Below are positions 1 to 8,567 of a stretch of 64,000 nt of DNA, piece after piece (position 1 is the first letter of the stretch; each line of letters begins with the position of its first letter). Source of the stretch: JBCDGZ01 sp038750655. Lineage in GTDB: Bacteria; Bacteroidota; Bacteroidia; Chitinophagales; Saprospiraceae. The translations under genes and the position numbers were made by a program. The notes under the pieces are model-generated. The model was not told the origin of the DNA. It did no database searches and worked only from the letters and a program-made list of their open reading frames with translations. The stretch covers positions 1 to 64,000 of the forward strand of contig JBCDGZ010000015.1 of the NCBI GenBank assembly GCA_038750655.1. Direction: 5' to 3'.

Positions 1-3000
1 ATGGGCATCATAATGTCGGAGAGGAGGAGCGCGGGCAGGGGGCGGTCTTCGGCTTTTAGCCAATCCAGGGCGGCTTGGCCGTGCTCGGCAGTTTGCACTT
101 GGTAGTTGCTTTGCAGAACGCTTTCGATGTACTGCCGTAGGTCGGCGTTGTCTTCGACGACGAGTATGGTGGAGCGGCCCTCAGTGGAGGGGGCCGGCTC
201 TGGAGTAGGGAGGGTATTTTCCGTTGTGTCTTCTATAATCTGTTCTTTGGCTTTGACGGCAAAGGTTTCTACTAGGGGGAGTTGGAGGTAAAAGGTGCTG
301 CCTGTTCCGATGGTGCTTTCGGCCCAGACTTCGCCGTCCAGCACCTTGGCCAGTTCTTTGCAAAGGGCCAGGCCGATGCCGGTTCCTTGCAGCCCTTTGG
401 AGTGGGCAGCTTGGTAGAAGCGGTCGAAGATTTTGTTGAGGTCTTCGGCGGGGATGCCGACGCCGGTATCGCTTACGCTGAGTTGCAGGCGCTGCTCTAT
501 GCGCTGAACGGCAATAGTGATACGCCCTTTTTTGGGCGTAAATTTGAGGGCATTGCTGAGGTAGTTGAAAAATATTTTTTCGAACTTATCAATATCCAAC
601 AGCACTTGTAACTCCTCGTTGAGGTGATATTCGAAAAGCAGTTGAATCTCTTTGGCATTGGCGGCGCTGTCAATGGAGGCGATGATATTTCTCAAAAAGG
701 GATACAGGTAAGTGGGCGTTGCCTGCACTTCGATTTTATTGGCATCCAAGCGCGACAGGTCCAGCAATTCATTGATTCGCTTGAGGAGCTTTTCGCCATT
801 TTGCCGCATCAGTTGGATGGTTGTAAAATCTCTATTGCTAAAATCATAGCGCCGCAGGAGGCCTTCCAGCGGACTGAGGAGGAGGGTCAGCGGCGTCCGC
901 AGCTCGTGAGAAATGTTGGCAAAAAATCGAGATTTGAGTTGATCCAATTCCTTGAGCTGCGCCGCCTGCGCCTCGATGGTGGTCTTGTCTCGCTCGATCT
1001 GCGCGGTGCGCTCCTTGACCATCAGCTCCAACTCGCGCCGACGCTCCTGCAGCTGCTGAATTCGCCAAAAATAAAATTGTACTACACTAATCACCACAAA
1101 CAAAAATACCAGACTGATGAACCACCAACGCAAATAAAAGGGCCTTATGACAATGATAGGCAACACCAGCTCTTGCTCTGAGTAGCGTCCATCCGCACCC
1201 TGCCCCCGCACCCGCAATTGGTGGCGACCGTAGGGCAGGCCGCTGATCTCGACCGTATTGCCCTTGATGGGCTGAAAAGCTTCCAGCAGCCCTTCAATCT
1301 TATAGGTGTACCGAAGATTTTGCGCATTAAAAAAATCCAGCATCGATACGCTCAGCTTAAAAAAGCGTTCGGAAGGTTGGAGGCTAATGGCTTGATCGCG
1401 AAGCATAGCGTTGGTACGATCCACCCATTGGTTTTCCCCCTTGTTGTAGATCGCATATTGGGTAATAAAAATAGGAAGACCAAGACTGCCGGTTTTAATC
1501 ACCTCATCGGGATGAAAGCCGGTGATACCTCGCATGGAGCCGAAGTAGATACGCCCATCATCGCCCTTAGCATAAGCATTGCGATTGAATTCCGATTCGT
1601 AAAGCCCATCAGCCTGCCGAAAAATCTGCACATTCTCCGTTTGGGTATCCATACAAACGATGCCATTGTAGGTGCTCATCCAGAGTCGGCGTTGATCATC
1701 TTCCACAATGCAGTAAACTGTATTAGAGGGTAATCCATCTTCGATAGTAAAATGTTTGGAGTCAATAACCTGGTACGTGTCGTTCAAATAGAGTTTTACA
1801 ATCCCTCCTCCGGCCGAGCTGACCCAGTAGATGCCTTCTTGTTCTTTGTAAATAAAGAAGACATTATCAAACGGCAACTCATAACCTTTCTTGGCCGCCT
1901 GTGCATATCGGGCAACGACCCCTCTCTGGTGATGAATCAGGTACAGTCCATTTTTGGTGGCCGCCCAAAGGTGCTCCCCATCTTCCAGCAAATAGATGGC
2001 TCCGATCGCTTTTTCAAAGCCATTATACCGATTAAAGAGTACGAATTCTTTTTCCGAAATAGATTTGTAAAACAAGCCTCGATTAACCGTTCCTCCCCAC
2101 CAAGTTCCTCGCTGATCTCGCAAAACGGACCAAAAAGCTACTGCTTCATCTGCAGCCGAAAATTGCTGGACAATGGCCAAGTTACTCGTATCCAGTTGTA
2201 CGATTCCCGGTTTCCCCCCAAACCAACATTCCTCCTTCAGATTGCTCTCCACCGACCGATCGCTACTCTCCCTTTCCACAACTTCCGCTGACGACTGCAC
2301 AATTTCCCCCGTTCTCAAGGCGGTTTTTGTACTGGCCGTAAATAGGTAATCCTGGTTTAACCAAAACCCACGGATCAGTCGGAACGGTGGGTATTGCCGA
2401 AACTGCTTGGTCTTGACCTCCAAGAGGTGAATTTCTCTACGATTACTCAACCAGATGATGCCCTGATCATCGATTTCGCCCTTTCCCAAAGTCTTTTGCA
2501 GCAATGCTTGAGGTATCTCAATGGGAATGGAGGTCTTTTGTCCCAGGTCAATGGTGTAAAATTGATTGTCGGGAAATCTGGCTACAAAAATATCTTGCTC
2601 GGGCAAATAGTACGGAGCATGCACATTGCGATTAAAGGCCTGATCAGCCGTGATGACGAAGATTTTAGCTAAGCCTTCTTTTTGAGTGGTATAAAATATC
2701 AGCTGATTATTCTTCGTCCTGTAAAATACATCCTCCCCTAAACGATTGCCCACCAGATGAAGATCATCAGCTCCTTCTAATTGGAAGGATTTAACCAGTT
2801 GCCTACTTTCCACTTCATACTTTTCATACCCTCCTTTTTGGTCAGACACCCAGATATAATTGTCTTCCGCAGCAAGAATACGGAGGTCACTGATAGGGGG
2901 GATAAAAGACAATCGGTGAAATCCGTTGTTCTTATGATAACTGTAAAACTGTTGTTCTTGTATGGATTTAAAGACAAGGAACCCGCCTGGGGTTTGGTTG

Positions 3001-3416
3001 AGGTTTTCAATGGGACCGACAAAGGGCGCCTGCGAAAATTTTTCTTCAAAAGGGATAACCTCAAAAGTCGAATGGTGCAGTAAATCCGTCGTCTTCTCTC
3101 CGATCACCCAGATATAGCCCTCTCCATCTTCAGCAATATTGCGCCCCCGGCTAGACAGAAGGCCTCGCAGCGAACTGTTAGTCGTATTGAATAGTCGGAA
3201 CTGGTGCCCATCAAACCGAGCGATGCCGCTGGGGCTGGCCATCCACATAAATCCATCGCTATCTTTATAGAAGTCTCTGATGAAGGCCTCAACAGCATTA
3301 TCCGTATCCAGCTTCGTCACCGAAAGCATATAAGGCTGGCTGTACAGACTGTTACAACAAGTCAGCAAAAGCAACCCAAAAAAGAAACGATATATGCGTT
3401 TATTCCTCAAACCCAA
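1..3416 (-). CDS. Hybrid two-component sensor (HTCS-type), 3' end beyond window
   Basis: One minus-strand frame stays open from about 3416 to the window edge (over 1130 codons). After a hydrophobic N-terminus come repeated beta-propeller (Reg_prop-like) blades, a Y_Y_Y-type region near 1150-1450, a membrane segment near 1060-1100, a HisKA segment (FFANISHELRTP near 920), an HATPase segment (DTGVGIP near 460) and the start of a receiver domain (LLLSDIMMP at the edge). A C-terminal AraC-type DNA-binding domain is usual in this family but lies outside. No ATG precedes the signal-like segment; TTG at 3416 or 3410 is the likely start. It lies 79 bp downstream of, and in the same direction as, the DUF1080 and oxidoreductase genes, so it may sense or regulate sugar breakdown; that link is inference. 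Confidence 0.85.
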   Translation of the reverse strand, partial: MGLRNKRIYRFFFGLLLLTCCNSLYSQPYMLSVTKLDTDNAVEAFIRDFYKDSDGFMWMASPSGIARFDGHQFRLFNTTNSSLRGLLSSRGRNIAEDGEGYIWVIGEKTTDLLHHSTFEVIPFEEKFSQAPFVGPIENLNQTPGGFLVFKSIQEQQFYSYHKNNGFHRLSFIPPISDLRILAAEDNYIWVSDQKGGYEKYEVESRQLVKSFQLEGADDLHLVGNRLGEDVFYRTKNNQLIFYTTQKEGLAKIFVITADQAFNRNVHAPYYLPEQDIFVARFPDNQFYTIDLGQKTSIPIEIPQALLQKTLGKGEIDDQGIIWLSNRREIHLLEVKTKQFRQYPPFRLIRGFWLNQDYLFTASTKTALRTGEIVQSSAEVVERESSDRSVESNLKEECWFGGKPGIVQLDTSNLAIVQQFSAADEAVAFWSVLRDQRGTWWGGTVNRGLFYKSISEKEFVLFNRYNGFEKAIGAIYLLEDGEHLWAATKNGLYLIHHQRGVVARYAQAAKKGYELPFDNVFFIYKEQEGIYWVSSAGGGIVKLYLNDTYQVIDSKHFTIEDGLPSNTVYCIVEDDQRRLWMSTYNGIVCMDTQTENVQIFRQADGLYESEFNRNAYAKGDDGRIYFGSMRGITGFHPDEVIKTGSLGLPIFITQYAIYNKGENQWVDRTNAMLRDQAISLQPSERFFKLSVSMLDFFNAQNLRYTYKIEGLLEAFQPIKGNTVEISGLPYGRHQLRVRGQGADGRYSEQELVLPIIVIRPFYLRWWFISLVFLFVVISVVQFYFWRIQQLQERRRELELMVKERTAQIERDKTTIEAQAAQLKELDQLKSRFFANISHELRTPLTLLLSPLEGLLRRYDFSNRDFTTIQLMRQNGEKLLKRINELLDLSRLDANKIEVQATPTYLYPFLRNIIASIDSAANAKEIQLLFEYHLNEELQVLLDIDKFEKIFFNYLSNALKFTPKKGRITIAVQRIEQRLQLSVSDTGVGIPAEDLNKIFDRFYQAAHSKGLQGTGIGLALCKELAKVLDGEVWAESTIGTGSTFYLQLPLVETFAVKAKEQIIEDTTENTLPTPEPAPSTEGRSTILVVEDNADLRQYIESVLQSNYQVQTAEHGQAALDWLKAEDRPLPALLLSDIMMP

Positions 3417-3495
3417 TTGTATATCGAAAATACTCTCACAAAAGTACGAAAGTTGATTAACGATAAACAAACAAAATGGGGCAATAAGCAAAGAT

Positions 3496-4236
3496 TTACA
3501 ATTCCTTGATTCGAATATTGCGGTACCAAATGAAACTGCCGTGGTCCTGCAAGCCAATCAGGCCCTTTTTGGCCATTCCATAATCGGGAAAATCTTTCCA
3601 TTTCCCCGCCTGCCGACGCTGCTTCCAGTCCGCTGACCAAGGCACAAACGCCACAATCTTCTCCCCATTCAGCCAGTGCTCCACCTTCTGCGGCGTGAAG
3701 ACAATCCGGCTGCTGTTCCACTCCCCCGCCGGCTTCACAATCTTCCGTTCTATATCCGCAGAGTACATCGCATAATCAGCCCCCAACTGCTGCCAATCCT
3801 GCAAAGGCTCGGGAAAGCCAATGTCGTCGAGCACCTGATACTCCGGCGCATTTTGGTAAGCTGCCTGGTATTGCTCGCCCTCCTGGACATGGTAAAAAAT
3901 TCCGCTGTTGCCGCCCGTGGAAATCTTCCACTCCATGCGCAAATCAAAATTCTCAAACTCCTGTGCACCGTAGACGATGTCTCCACCTATATCACCGCCC
4001 TTACCGAGCGACTTGAGGCACTGCTCCTCGACAATCCAACCATCCGGCAGTGTATCGCCGTTGAAGGCCCGCCAGCCTTCGGTAGACTGGCCGTCGAAGA
4101 GGGCCGTCCATTGCTCGGCCGACTCGGCCTTCGGCGGCGGTGGAGCCTGCTTTGAAGATTGATCAGTAGCTTGCTGACAGGCCGCAAGGCCGAACAAGAA
4201 AAAGAACAGCAGAATTGGATAACTATTTTTCATCAT
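3496..4236 (-). CDS. DUF1080 / 3-keto-disaccharide hydrolase-domain lipoprotein
   Basis: A 246-residue protein with a lipoprotein signal (LFGLAAC, Cys at about residue 20) followed by a single DUF1080 domain: WTALFDGQSTEGW at its start, GNSGIFYHVQEG in the middle and a C-terminal LQDHGSFIWYRNIRIKEL strand. This family has a concanavalin-like fold and includes 3-keto-disaccharide hydrolases. The gene begins 5 bp after the stop of the upstream Gfo/Idh/MocA oxidoreductase, so the two are almost certainly co-transcribed. Oxidoreductases of that family can form or reduce 3-keto sugars, which fits the pairing. The substrate is not evident. The protein should be anchored in a membrane facing the periplasm or outside. 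Confidence 0.88.
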   Translation of the reverse strand: MMKNSYPILLFFFLFGLAACQQATDQSSKQAPPPPKAESAEQWTALFDGQSTEGWRAFNGDTLPDGWIVEEQCLKSLGKGGDIGGDIVYGAQEFENFDLRMEWKISTGGNSGIFYHVQEGEQYQAAYQNAPEYQVLDDIGFPEPLQDWQQLGADYAMYSADIERKIVKPAGEWNSSRIVFTPQKVEHWLNGEKIVAFVPWSADWKQRRQAGKWKDFPDYGMAKKGLIGLQDHGSFIWYRNIRIKEL

Positions 4237-4241
4237 CAGGA

Positions 4242-5594
4242 TTAGGATTGTACTTTCATTTCCACCGGATCCCAGTGGATGAAGGTATTGTTAAAATAAC
4301 TATCATTACACAGCAAAGCCGGCGCAGCCGCCCGGAAGCCAAACACCGGGTCCTCCACCACCGTCCCTCCCGTCCGAATGGCGTGGATGAAGTTGCCGTG
4401 GTGATCGTAGTGTGCTCCCTTATAGCCCTCCTCTACTTCGTAAACCATTTCGCTAGGCGGCAGGATTTTCTTGCGGTTGGTATTGGTCTGGCCCAGCTCT
4501 TTGAGCTTGGCCAGCTCGAAGGGGTCATCTGTCGAGATACTGTTGGTGCGCACGGTCACCTTGCGCCATTCCACATCCATCGAGCCTCGGCTGCCGACGA
4601 TCCGCAGGTAGGTCGTTCCGCTGGTGCCATCGACGAAGTTACAGCGCAGCGAGAGGTCGAAGCCCGGGTGCTCCGGCGTCTCGGGGTAGTCGAACATCCC
4701 CAGCAGTACATCAGGCACTTCGCGGCCATCCTTCCAATAGCGCAGGCCGCCCAGCGCCGCAATCTTATTCGGCCCTTTGGAGTTGGTGATAAAATGGAGG
4801 CTGGAAAACAGGTGGACGAAGAGGTCGCCCGACATGCCGGTGCCGTAGTCCAGGTAGTTGCGCCAGCGGAAGAACCGCAGGGGGTCGAAGGCCCGTTGGG
4901 TGGTATTGGCGAGGTAGCGCTGCCAGCTCACCGTTTCTTCGGAGGCGTCTTCGGGAATAGCGTACTGCCAGGCCCCAACGGGCGAATGCCGCGCCCAGAA
5001 GCCCTCTGCGTAGTTAAGATCGCCAATCACACCCTGCGCCAGCAGCTCCCGCGCCTTCTCATTACCCAGCGAGGACAGCCCCTGGCTGCCCACCATAAAC
5101 ACCTTCCCCGAGGCCCGCCAAGCTTTAATCAGCTCATGCCCCTCCTTGACGCTGTGCACCATCGGCTTTTCGCAATACACATGCTTGCCGGCCTTCAGCG
5201 CATCCACCGCTATTTGTGTATGCCAATGATCCGGCGTCCCAATGATGACCGCATCCACTTCCTTGCGCCTCAACACCGCTTTATAATCATCAGTAACAAA
5301 AATATCCTCGCCCCACTTCTCCTTAGCCAATTGCAGCCGCCCTTGGTACAAATCACAAGCTGCTACAACTTTCACTCCTTCATGTCGCAGGGCGGTATCC
5401 ATATTGGCCATCCCCATGCCTCCGGCTCCGATGACCGCAAAAGCCAATTCCTCTTTCTCGGTCGCTTGGTATCGCCGTTGTAAATAATGGAAAGTCTGAT
5501 GTTGGGTAGATAGTGCACCTACGGGATCGGTGGTGATTGCCGCGCCGGCCAAGCCCAGCTGCTTGATAAAGTGTCTTCTCGTTTTGTTACTCAT
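4242..5594 (-). CDS. Gfo/Idh/MocA family oxidoreductase with Tat-like signal
   Basis: A 450-residue NAD(P)-dependent oxidoreductase. The N-terminus (TRRHFIKQLGLAGAA) resembles a twin-arginine export signal, followed by a Rossmann motif AVIGAGGMGMANMDTA, the EKPMVHSV motif typical of the family, and a C-terminal GFO_IDH_MocA domain. Exported members are common in Bacteroidota next to DUF1080 proteins and are thought to act on sugars or glycosides in the periplasm. It is the first gene of a minus-strand set that continues with the DUF1080 lipoprotein 5 bp later and the hybrid sensor. The start at 5594 places the RR motif five residues in, which supports it. Confidence 0.9.
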   Translation of the reverse strand: MSNKTRRHFIKQLGLAGAAITTDPVGALSTQHQTFHYLQRRYQATEKEELAFAVIGAGGMGMANMDTALRHEGVKVVAACDLYQGRLQLAKEKWGEDIFVTDDYKAVLRRKEVDAVIIGTPDHWHTQIAVDALKAGKHVYCEKPMVHSVKEGHELIKAWRASGKVFMVGSQGLSSLGNEKARELLAQGVIGDLNYAEGFWARHSPVGAWQYAIPEDASEETVSWQRYLANTTQRAFDPLRFFRWRNYLDYGTGMSGDLFVHLFSSLHFITNSKGPNKIAALGGLRYWKDGREVPDVLLGMFDYPETPEHPGFDLSLRCNFVDGTSGTTYLRIVGSRGSMDVEWRKVTVRTNSISTDDPFELAKLKELGQTNTNRKKILPPSEMVYEVEEGYKGAHYDHHGNFIHAIRTGGTVVEDPVFGFRAAAPALLCNDSYFNNTFIHWDPVEMKVQS

Positions 5595-6158
5595 CGTGAT
5601 TGGTTTTGTGCTTGAATATAGGGAAAATGTGGTAGTTATTGAAGGTTGTGGTAGGGGTTATTGGAGAAGGTTGGAAGAGGAGGGAGGGAGAATATCGTAG
5701 GAGAAGGTTGCGAGAGAAATGTTATGAAGAGCATTACATTTAAGGAGTTGGGTGAGCGGAGAATGGGTTTTGGCAAAAGTGGGAGGGTCCCGCCCACTTC
5801 GCCACCGCCGCCAATCCGCCCCGCTTTCCTTTCAGTTAAGCACACGAGGTGCTCAACCTTGCAGGGCGGATTGCAAGAGTTCCAATCTAATGATGGCATC
5901 CTTTTTCTCTACAGGCCTTTTCAAGAAATAGGAAATATATACTGAGGGAAATTGCCAAAGTAATCGAGGAGAACATCTTACAAAATTGAGCCAATGGCAA
6001 TGATCAAAACTGAAAACAAATATAACACAAAATATTTTACCATCAAAACACAAATATTTTTTCAAAAAAAATTCTATTGCTTGCAGCACTCCCCCATTTC
6101 ACGGATAGTATAGAGTAAAGGACGTCCAATTTCTAAAAAGCTCTTAATAAACTATATC
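5595..6158. other. Divergent intergenic region, no gene seen
   Basis: This 564-bp gap separates the oxidoreductase (leftward) from a lipoprotein gene (rightward) and should carry both promoters. The left part (5636-5740) is purine-rich with three imperfect GAAGGTTG repeats. The middle (5776-5873) is GC-rich and forms hairpins, listed separately. The right part (5980-6080) is AT-rich. Frames open here lack coding character: repetitive, low-complexity translations and no recognisable motif. I found no convincing match to the TTG/TAnnTTTG promoter. Confidence 0.6.
5776..5873. repeat. Structured GC-rich intergenic block with nested inverted repeats
   Basis: Two hairpins lie side by side. The first pairs AAGTGGG with CCCACTT around 5778-5800. 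The second pairs CAATCCGCCC (5812-5821) with GGGCGGATTG (5864-5873), and its loop contains a smaller stem AGCAC/GTGCT. No T-run follows on either strand, so these do not look like ordinary intrinsic terminators. It could be a small palindromic repeat element or a structured leader; nothing decides between these. Confidence 0.45.
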
Positions 6159-7952
6159 ATGAATAAGCAATATATCATCTTCCTTTTTTCTCTCCTTTTG
6201 ATCGGCCTGATGGGCTGCCGCAAAGATTCGGATGTGATTATTGATACCCCGGATAATCCGCTACCGCAAATTGAATTTGACGCAGTCGTGCAAGGCATCA
6301 TAACCGATCGCCAGGGGCAGCCGCTGGGACAGGTACAGGTCACCTTCGGTCCTCAAAGCGTAGAGACGGATGCTAAAGGGGCTTTCCTGATTAGCCATAC
6401 GATCCAAGGGCAGCGCGGGATATTGCACCTGCGGAAACCTGGATACTTCGACCTGCAAAAGGCGGTAATGGCCTCCAAGGTGGGCTTGGCACGAACTTTT
6501 ATCCAACTCACGGAGCGGGGCGATGCCCCTCGGATCAGCTCTAGCCAGGGTGGAGCAATAGAGATTAGTGGTGGTGGTCGGGTTGAATTTGCACCCAACA
6601 GCTTTGAGGATGAATTTGGTAATGCTTATACTGGCGAAGTGGCGGTCTACAGCTACTACATTGACCCCACGGATCCAAAGGTGGAGCAGTTTGTTCCGGG
6701 CGACTTATCGGGCTTCGACAGCGAAGATAATCTGCGAGGCTTGCAGAGCTTTGGGATGGTCAAGGTGGAGCTGGAAGGGGACGCCGGGCAGCGACTGCAG
6801 ATCAATCAGGCGGCTACCTTAGAAATTCCGGTCCCGGATGCATTGCAGTGGCAGGCACCAAGTGCTATTCCGCTTTGGTACTTTGACGAGGCATTAGGCT
6901 TTTGGAAAGAAGAGGGGGAAGCTATGCTCCAAGGGGATTTTTACATTGGTCAAGTAAGGCACTTTAGCTTTTGGAACTGCGATATACCTATTGAAACTGT
7001 TTTTTTCGAGGCCACCATCAGAACGCCCAGTAATTCGGGGCTGCCCACCACCGTGCGCATGACTCAACTGAGCAATGGGGATCAAAGAACAACCCACAGC
7101 AGTATTGACGGGTATTTCAGCGGACTGGTCCCGGCAAATGAAGAATTAAGACTAGACATCTTTGACAACTGTGGTGGATTGCTTCACACAGAGAATATTG
7201 CTCCGATGAGTAGCGACCCCATCCTACGGATCATCACCGTCGATGGCAACCTTAGTTTTTTCTCTGCTGACATCGTCAGTTGTACCGCAGGCCCTTTGTC
7301 TAAACCTTATCTGACCATCGATATTCCCGGTAGCCAGGAGCAACTGCTACTCTTTGCCAATGAAAGAGGAAGAGTGGCTGGTACTATCGCCACCTGCGGT
7401 GCTAGTGAATTAACCATTAGGGCTTATGATCTGATCGGCCAACTTCAGAGTAACCCCCAAACCTTGGCGGTCACCCCAGTTATTGATCCCGGATTTCTCT
7501 CGACTTGTAATGGGGTAACTGAAATTGTAACCTTAGAATTTGATGGCCGCCGACATGATATGGTCTATTTCGGTAGTTTTACACCGGATGAATTATTACT
7601 CACAGGGCAGCCTGCGGGAACGACCAAAAGTTTCAGCCATGAGGTTGTGGATCAAATTAGTCTCAACAGTTCTGCAGATTACGGCATTGATATAGATATA
7701 ATGAAAGAGCCCGGCAATACCGGCCAGGTCTATATATTCAATGGACTGAATCTTAGGGAGTATTCAGCCGATGCGATCACCTATTCGGTGGAAGCAGTAA
7801 TGAGCGGTGGACAACTGATCGAAAATGGTCTGGATACAGGAGATGAGGTGCAATTGAGGTGGGAGAATGTTATAGTGAAAGAAGGAATTGGAGGCAACTT
7901 TACCAACGAATATCCAGGCGGCGCAATAACCCTTACCTTTGTATTGCGCTAA
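6159..7952 (+). CDS. Carboxypeptidase-regulatory-like domain lipoprotein
   Basis: A 597-residue predicted lipoprotein with lipobox LMGC (Cys at about residue 20). Residues 45-110 form a carboxypeptidase-regulatory-like beta-sandwich (VQGIITDRQGQPLGQVQVTF). A following segment (GGRVEFAPNSFEDEFGNAYTG) is typical of Bacteroidota surface lipoproteins built from beta-sandwich repeats, and the pattern continues to the C-terminus without a recognised catalytic motif. It is probably surface-exposed and may bind another envelope component; function is not known. It stands alone on the plus strand, 57 bp before the sigma factor gene, so it could be read with it. Confidence 0.75.
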   Translation: MNKQYIIFLFSLLLIGLMGCRKDSDVIIDTPDNPLPQIEFDAVVQGIITDRQGQPLGQVQVTFGPQSVETDAKGAFLISHTIQGQRGILHLRKPGYFDLQKAVMASKVGLARTFIQLTERGDAPRISSSQGGAIEISGGGRVEFAPNSFEDEFGNAYTGEVAVYSYYIDPTDPKVEQFVPGDLSGFDSEDNLRGLQSFGMVKVELEGDAGQRLQINQAATLEIPVPDALQWQAPSAIPLWYFDEALGFWKEEGEAMLQGDFYIGQVRHFSFWNCDIPIETVFFEATIRTPSNSGLPTTVRMTQLSNGDQRTTHSSIDGYFSGLVPANEELRLDIFDNCGGLLHTENIAPMSSDPILRIITVDGNLSFFSADIVSCTAGPLSKPYLTIDIPGSQEQLLLFANERGRVAGTIATCGASELTIRAYDLIGQLQSNPQTLAVTPVIDPGFLSTCNGVTEIVTLEFDGRRHDMVYFGSFTPDELLLTGQPAGTTKSFSHEVVDQISLNSSADYGIDIDIMKEPGNTGQVYIFNGLNLREYSADAITYSVEAVMSGGQLIENGLDTGDEVQLRWENVIVKEGIGGNFTNEYPGGAITLTFVLR

Positions 7953-8009
7953 TACCGGCCTTCATTACAGTAAACAAACGAAAAAAACCAAAGCTTAGAA
8001 AAACTCATA

Positions 8010-8567
8010 GTGACCGAAAAACAGCTCATAAAAGCCTGTCTGCGAAAAGATGGCAAAGCGGAGAAGCAGCTTTTTCTCCGCTTTGCGCCCAAGGTGCTGA
8101 CCCTCTGCCGTCGCTACGCTGCCAATAATCAGGATGCGGAGGACTATCTGCAGGAATGCTTCCTCCATCTGTTCGATCGCTTGCGACAGTACGATGACAC
8201 CCGCGGCGCCTTCGGCGGCTGGCTGTACCGGCTCTGTACCAACCGCATTCTGCAACTGATACGAGCACAAAACAGCAAGGTGACCATGATTTTCCCCGAG
8301 CAACTGCCCGAGCAAGGCATTAGCAATCAGGAGCTGGCGGGCATTCCGCAGGAGCAAATCCTCCATGCCATCCAACAGCTGCCGGAGGCCTACCGGCTGG
8401 TACTCAACCTCTACGTTTTCGACGGGTGGCAACATGAGGACATCGCGGCAGAGCTAGGCATCAGCCCCAGCTCCTCCCGCTCTAGGCTGACCCGCGCCCG
8501 CGCCCTACTCAAAAAGATTTTAAAAAAAAGTGATGATCTGACTTATGAAAAACGACTGGCTAGATAA
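8010..8567 (+). CDS. ECF-type RNA polymerase sigma factor
   Basis: A 185-residue sigma-70 family protein. Region 2 is clear (DAEDYLQECFLHLFDRLRQYD, with a GGWLYRLCTNRI segment), and region 4 carries a helix-turn-helix (LVLNLYVFDGWQHEDIAAELGISPSSSRSRLTRARALLKK). It starts with GTG at 8010. Its last 23 bp overlap the next gene, whose product has the architecture of a membrane-anchored partner, so the pair is probably a sigma factor with its envelope-linked regulator. Such units usually respond to cell-surface signals in Bacteroidota; the signal here is not evident. Confidence 0.9.
   Translation: MTEKQLIKACLRKDGKAEKQLFLRFAPKVLTLCRRYAANNQDAEDYLQECFLHLFDRLRQYDDTRGAFGGWLYRLCTNRILQLIRAQNSKVTMIFPEQLPEQGISNQELAGIPQEQILHAIQQLPEAYRLVLNLYVFDGWQHEDIAAELGISPSSSRSRLTRARALLKKILKKSDDLTYEKRLAR

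Noticed and set aside
4215..5483. 422-codon plus-strand frame opposite the oxidoreductase gene
   Set aside because: It is antisense to a gene with clear Rossmann and EKP motifs; its own translation is His/Arg/Pro-rich without motifs.
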